From: Moringa oleifera | Lineage: Eukaryota; Streptophyta; Magnoliopsida; Brassicales; Moringaceae | DNA: 64,000 nt | Assembly: GCA_021397835.1 (NCBI GenBank) | Contig: JAJFZO010000094.1 | Location: 274,001 to 338,000 of the forward strand | Direction: 5' to 3' | Part shown: one piece after another, positions 62,518 to 64,000 of the stretch | Layout of the letters: the number at the start of each line of letters is the position of its first letter | How positions within the stretch are numbered: the stretch's first letter is position 1 | Translations under genes and position numbers: made by a program | The notes under the pieces: model-generated | What the model was told of the DNA's origin: nothing | The model's input: only the letters and a program-made list of their open reading frames with translations | Databases searched by the model: none

Positions 62518-64000
62518 AATTGGCACCTTTTATGGGAAAAGAATACAAAAGTCATGGCCCCTGAAAGAACCAAATCTACTAACTAAGATGATGACCGTAA
62601 CCTAAGCTTGCATGAAGATGAACTTAATGTACTATCCAAAGGTATCCATTCACTTCTGATACCATCCACAAACTTACCACAACCATTTATATATACAACT
62701 TTAATCCCAGTAGTCACTTTTACCATATCGTTCATGGTTATGCTCTTTCGACTACTATCGATAACACAATTAGCCATGCTAACTCATTTGAATGTCTAAA
62801 TAACTATATCACAATTACACCCTGATCCCTTGTCAATCCTTATACAACTACCCTCAAACCAAGCTCAAACTAATTCTCAAGAACCACTAACCCTTTGGGA
62901 ACAAATGACAAACCAGTTTTTTGGTCTGCTCAATAATGTGATTAATCATCAAATGTTTAGAGGGAACTCTCAACGCCTCACATGTTTGGGCAATCTTGGA
63001 AAAGCCCTTGGAGAAGTAAATCTTGAAAACTCACACTCAAATCTGTGTGAACCAGCGATGAAACTTGCTCCACCTAACCGCATATAACCCATAAAGAAGA
63101 AAGATAATAGCTGAAATAATAAAGGCCATTCAACCTTAAAAAGACAAGTATTAAGAGTTGTTGAAGCAAATTTAGTTATTGAATCAGAAGATGGTAGAAC
63201 TATTAAACCCAAAATAGTTAGTGATGTTAAATGAATACCGAAATGTCAAACCCATCAAATTGATCCATATGATGGGAACCTTATCGATTATTTGGAAAGG
63301 CTAGGAACCAGGATGGAAATTCATGGAATGATCGATGCCTAAATGTGCAAAATATTCCCAATCACTGTGGTAAAAATGGCCCGTTAATGGCATTCCTATT
63401 TAAAGCCCAAAATACCTTCGTTAACTTTTCTTAATTAGATTTATTACCAGTATGGTAAAGAAAAAACGCTCTTCAAACCCGTTTAAGATCAAGTAGAAAT
63501 CTAGAGTATCCTTGAGGAAGTACATCAAAAGATTTACCGAAGCAATCTTAAAAATTAAAGAACTTGAACAAGTAGTAGTTATCTTAGGTGGGAAAGAAGG
63601 TCTGCTAGATTGTCCATTTTATAATGCTCTAAGTAAAAACGTGAATGCTAATTGGACATGCTTAAAGCACATAAATATTAACCAAAAAGAAGACAAAAAG
63701 AGAAAGTTGGGATAAGGTAAAACCTATGAACCAACTATTACATAGGCCTAAATTGAGGAAGAACTTATGGGAAGCAATCGAGAATGTGGTTGAAGTTCCT
63801 CAGGCTTACAAGGTGCCAAAAGAAGATAAGTGGAAAAAGATTAAAAGAAGTACACCTTCTTGAGAGCACATCCCAACAATCATTCAAGGTGACCCAAAGG
63901 TCAGAAGTCCTCCTAGAATGCTGACTAATCCAAGCTATCACAATTGAAGGAAGTTTTGTAGATTTCATAATGATCATCGGTATGATACCAAAGATTGCAA
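62518..64000 (+). mobile_element. Ty3-Gypsy internal region, gag, cut by window edge
   Basis: The gag start is at 62554 (MAPERTKSTN, then a stop at 62584). Downstream pieces read QIDPYDGNLIDYLERLGTRM (about 63258) and LRKYIKRFTEAILKIKELEQ (63513), the retrotransposon gag domain. The gag C-terminus near the window end reads KFCRFHNDHRYDTKDC (about 63952), as in plant Gypsy gag (KYCRFHRDHGHDTEDC-type). Several stops and frameshifts show it is a dead copy. Protease, RT and integrase would lie to the right of the window. Confidence 0.8.

Overview
The window is nuclear DNA from a flowering plant, most likely a eudicot. The evidence is many GT-AG introns in recognisable plant genes, very AT-rich intergenic DNA, plant-type LINE, Copia, Gypsy, CACTA-like and hAT-like elements, and a block derived from the plant telomere word TTTAGGG. 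I cannot name the species.

Layout. Positions 1-3373 are a strongly decayed TTTAGGG-type block, followed by a T-rich strand-asymmetric stretch with a diverged duplication (3374-4720). Positions 4720-11200 hold a Myb/SANT-like gene remnant and a decayed LINE on the minus strand. Four intact genes follow: a DUF1218 four-pass membrane protein (11261-18251, +, 211 aa), an ENH1-type PDZ plus rubredoxin plastid protein (19728-22076, -, 269 aa), an hAT-like element (22702-23507), and CDC20, the APC/C activator (24797-26479, -, 457 aa). An inverted pair of mitosis-specific activator (MSA) motifs lies upstream of CDC20. Positions 27640-34195 are a 5'-truncated LINE split by a 3.3-kb CACTA-like element with a 3-bp target duplication. 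That element carries a ~140-bp tandem array and a GC-rich palindromic island. A GH28 polygalacturonase follows (37181-39346, -, 415 aa), then an old Copia element with both LTRs (41313-47555), importin-4/IMB4 (48022-55968, +, 20 exons, 1048 aa), 4.7 kb of AT-rich DNA, and the 5' part of a Gypsy element that runs off the right edge.

The five full genes are ordinary single-copy-looking housekeeping or cell-wall genes and form no pathway or cluster. The joined exons give intact reading frames of 211, 269, 457, 415 and 1048 codons, which supports the models. The most unusual things are structural: the decayed telomere-like block, the CACTA-like element with its palindromic island, the CDC20 intron that is open and in frame, the two consecutive GC-AG introns in the ENH1-like gene, and the MSA palindrome upstream of CDC20. 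I found no convincing evidence of an entirely new multi-gene system.
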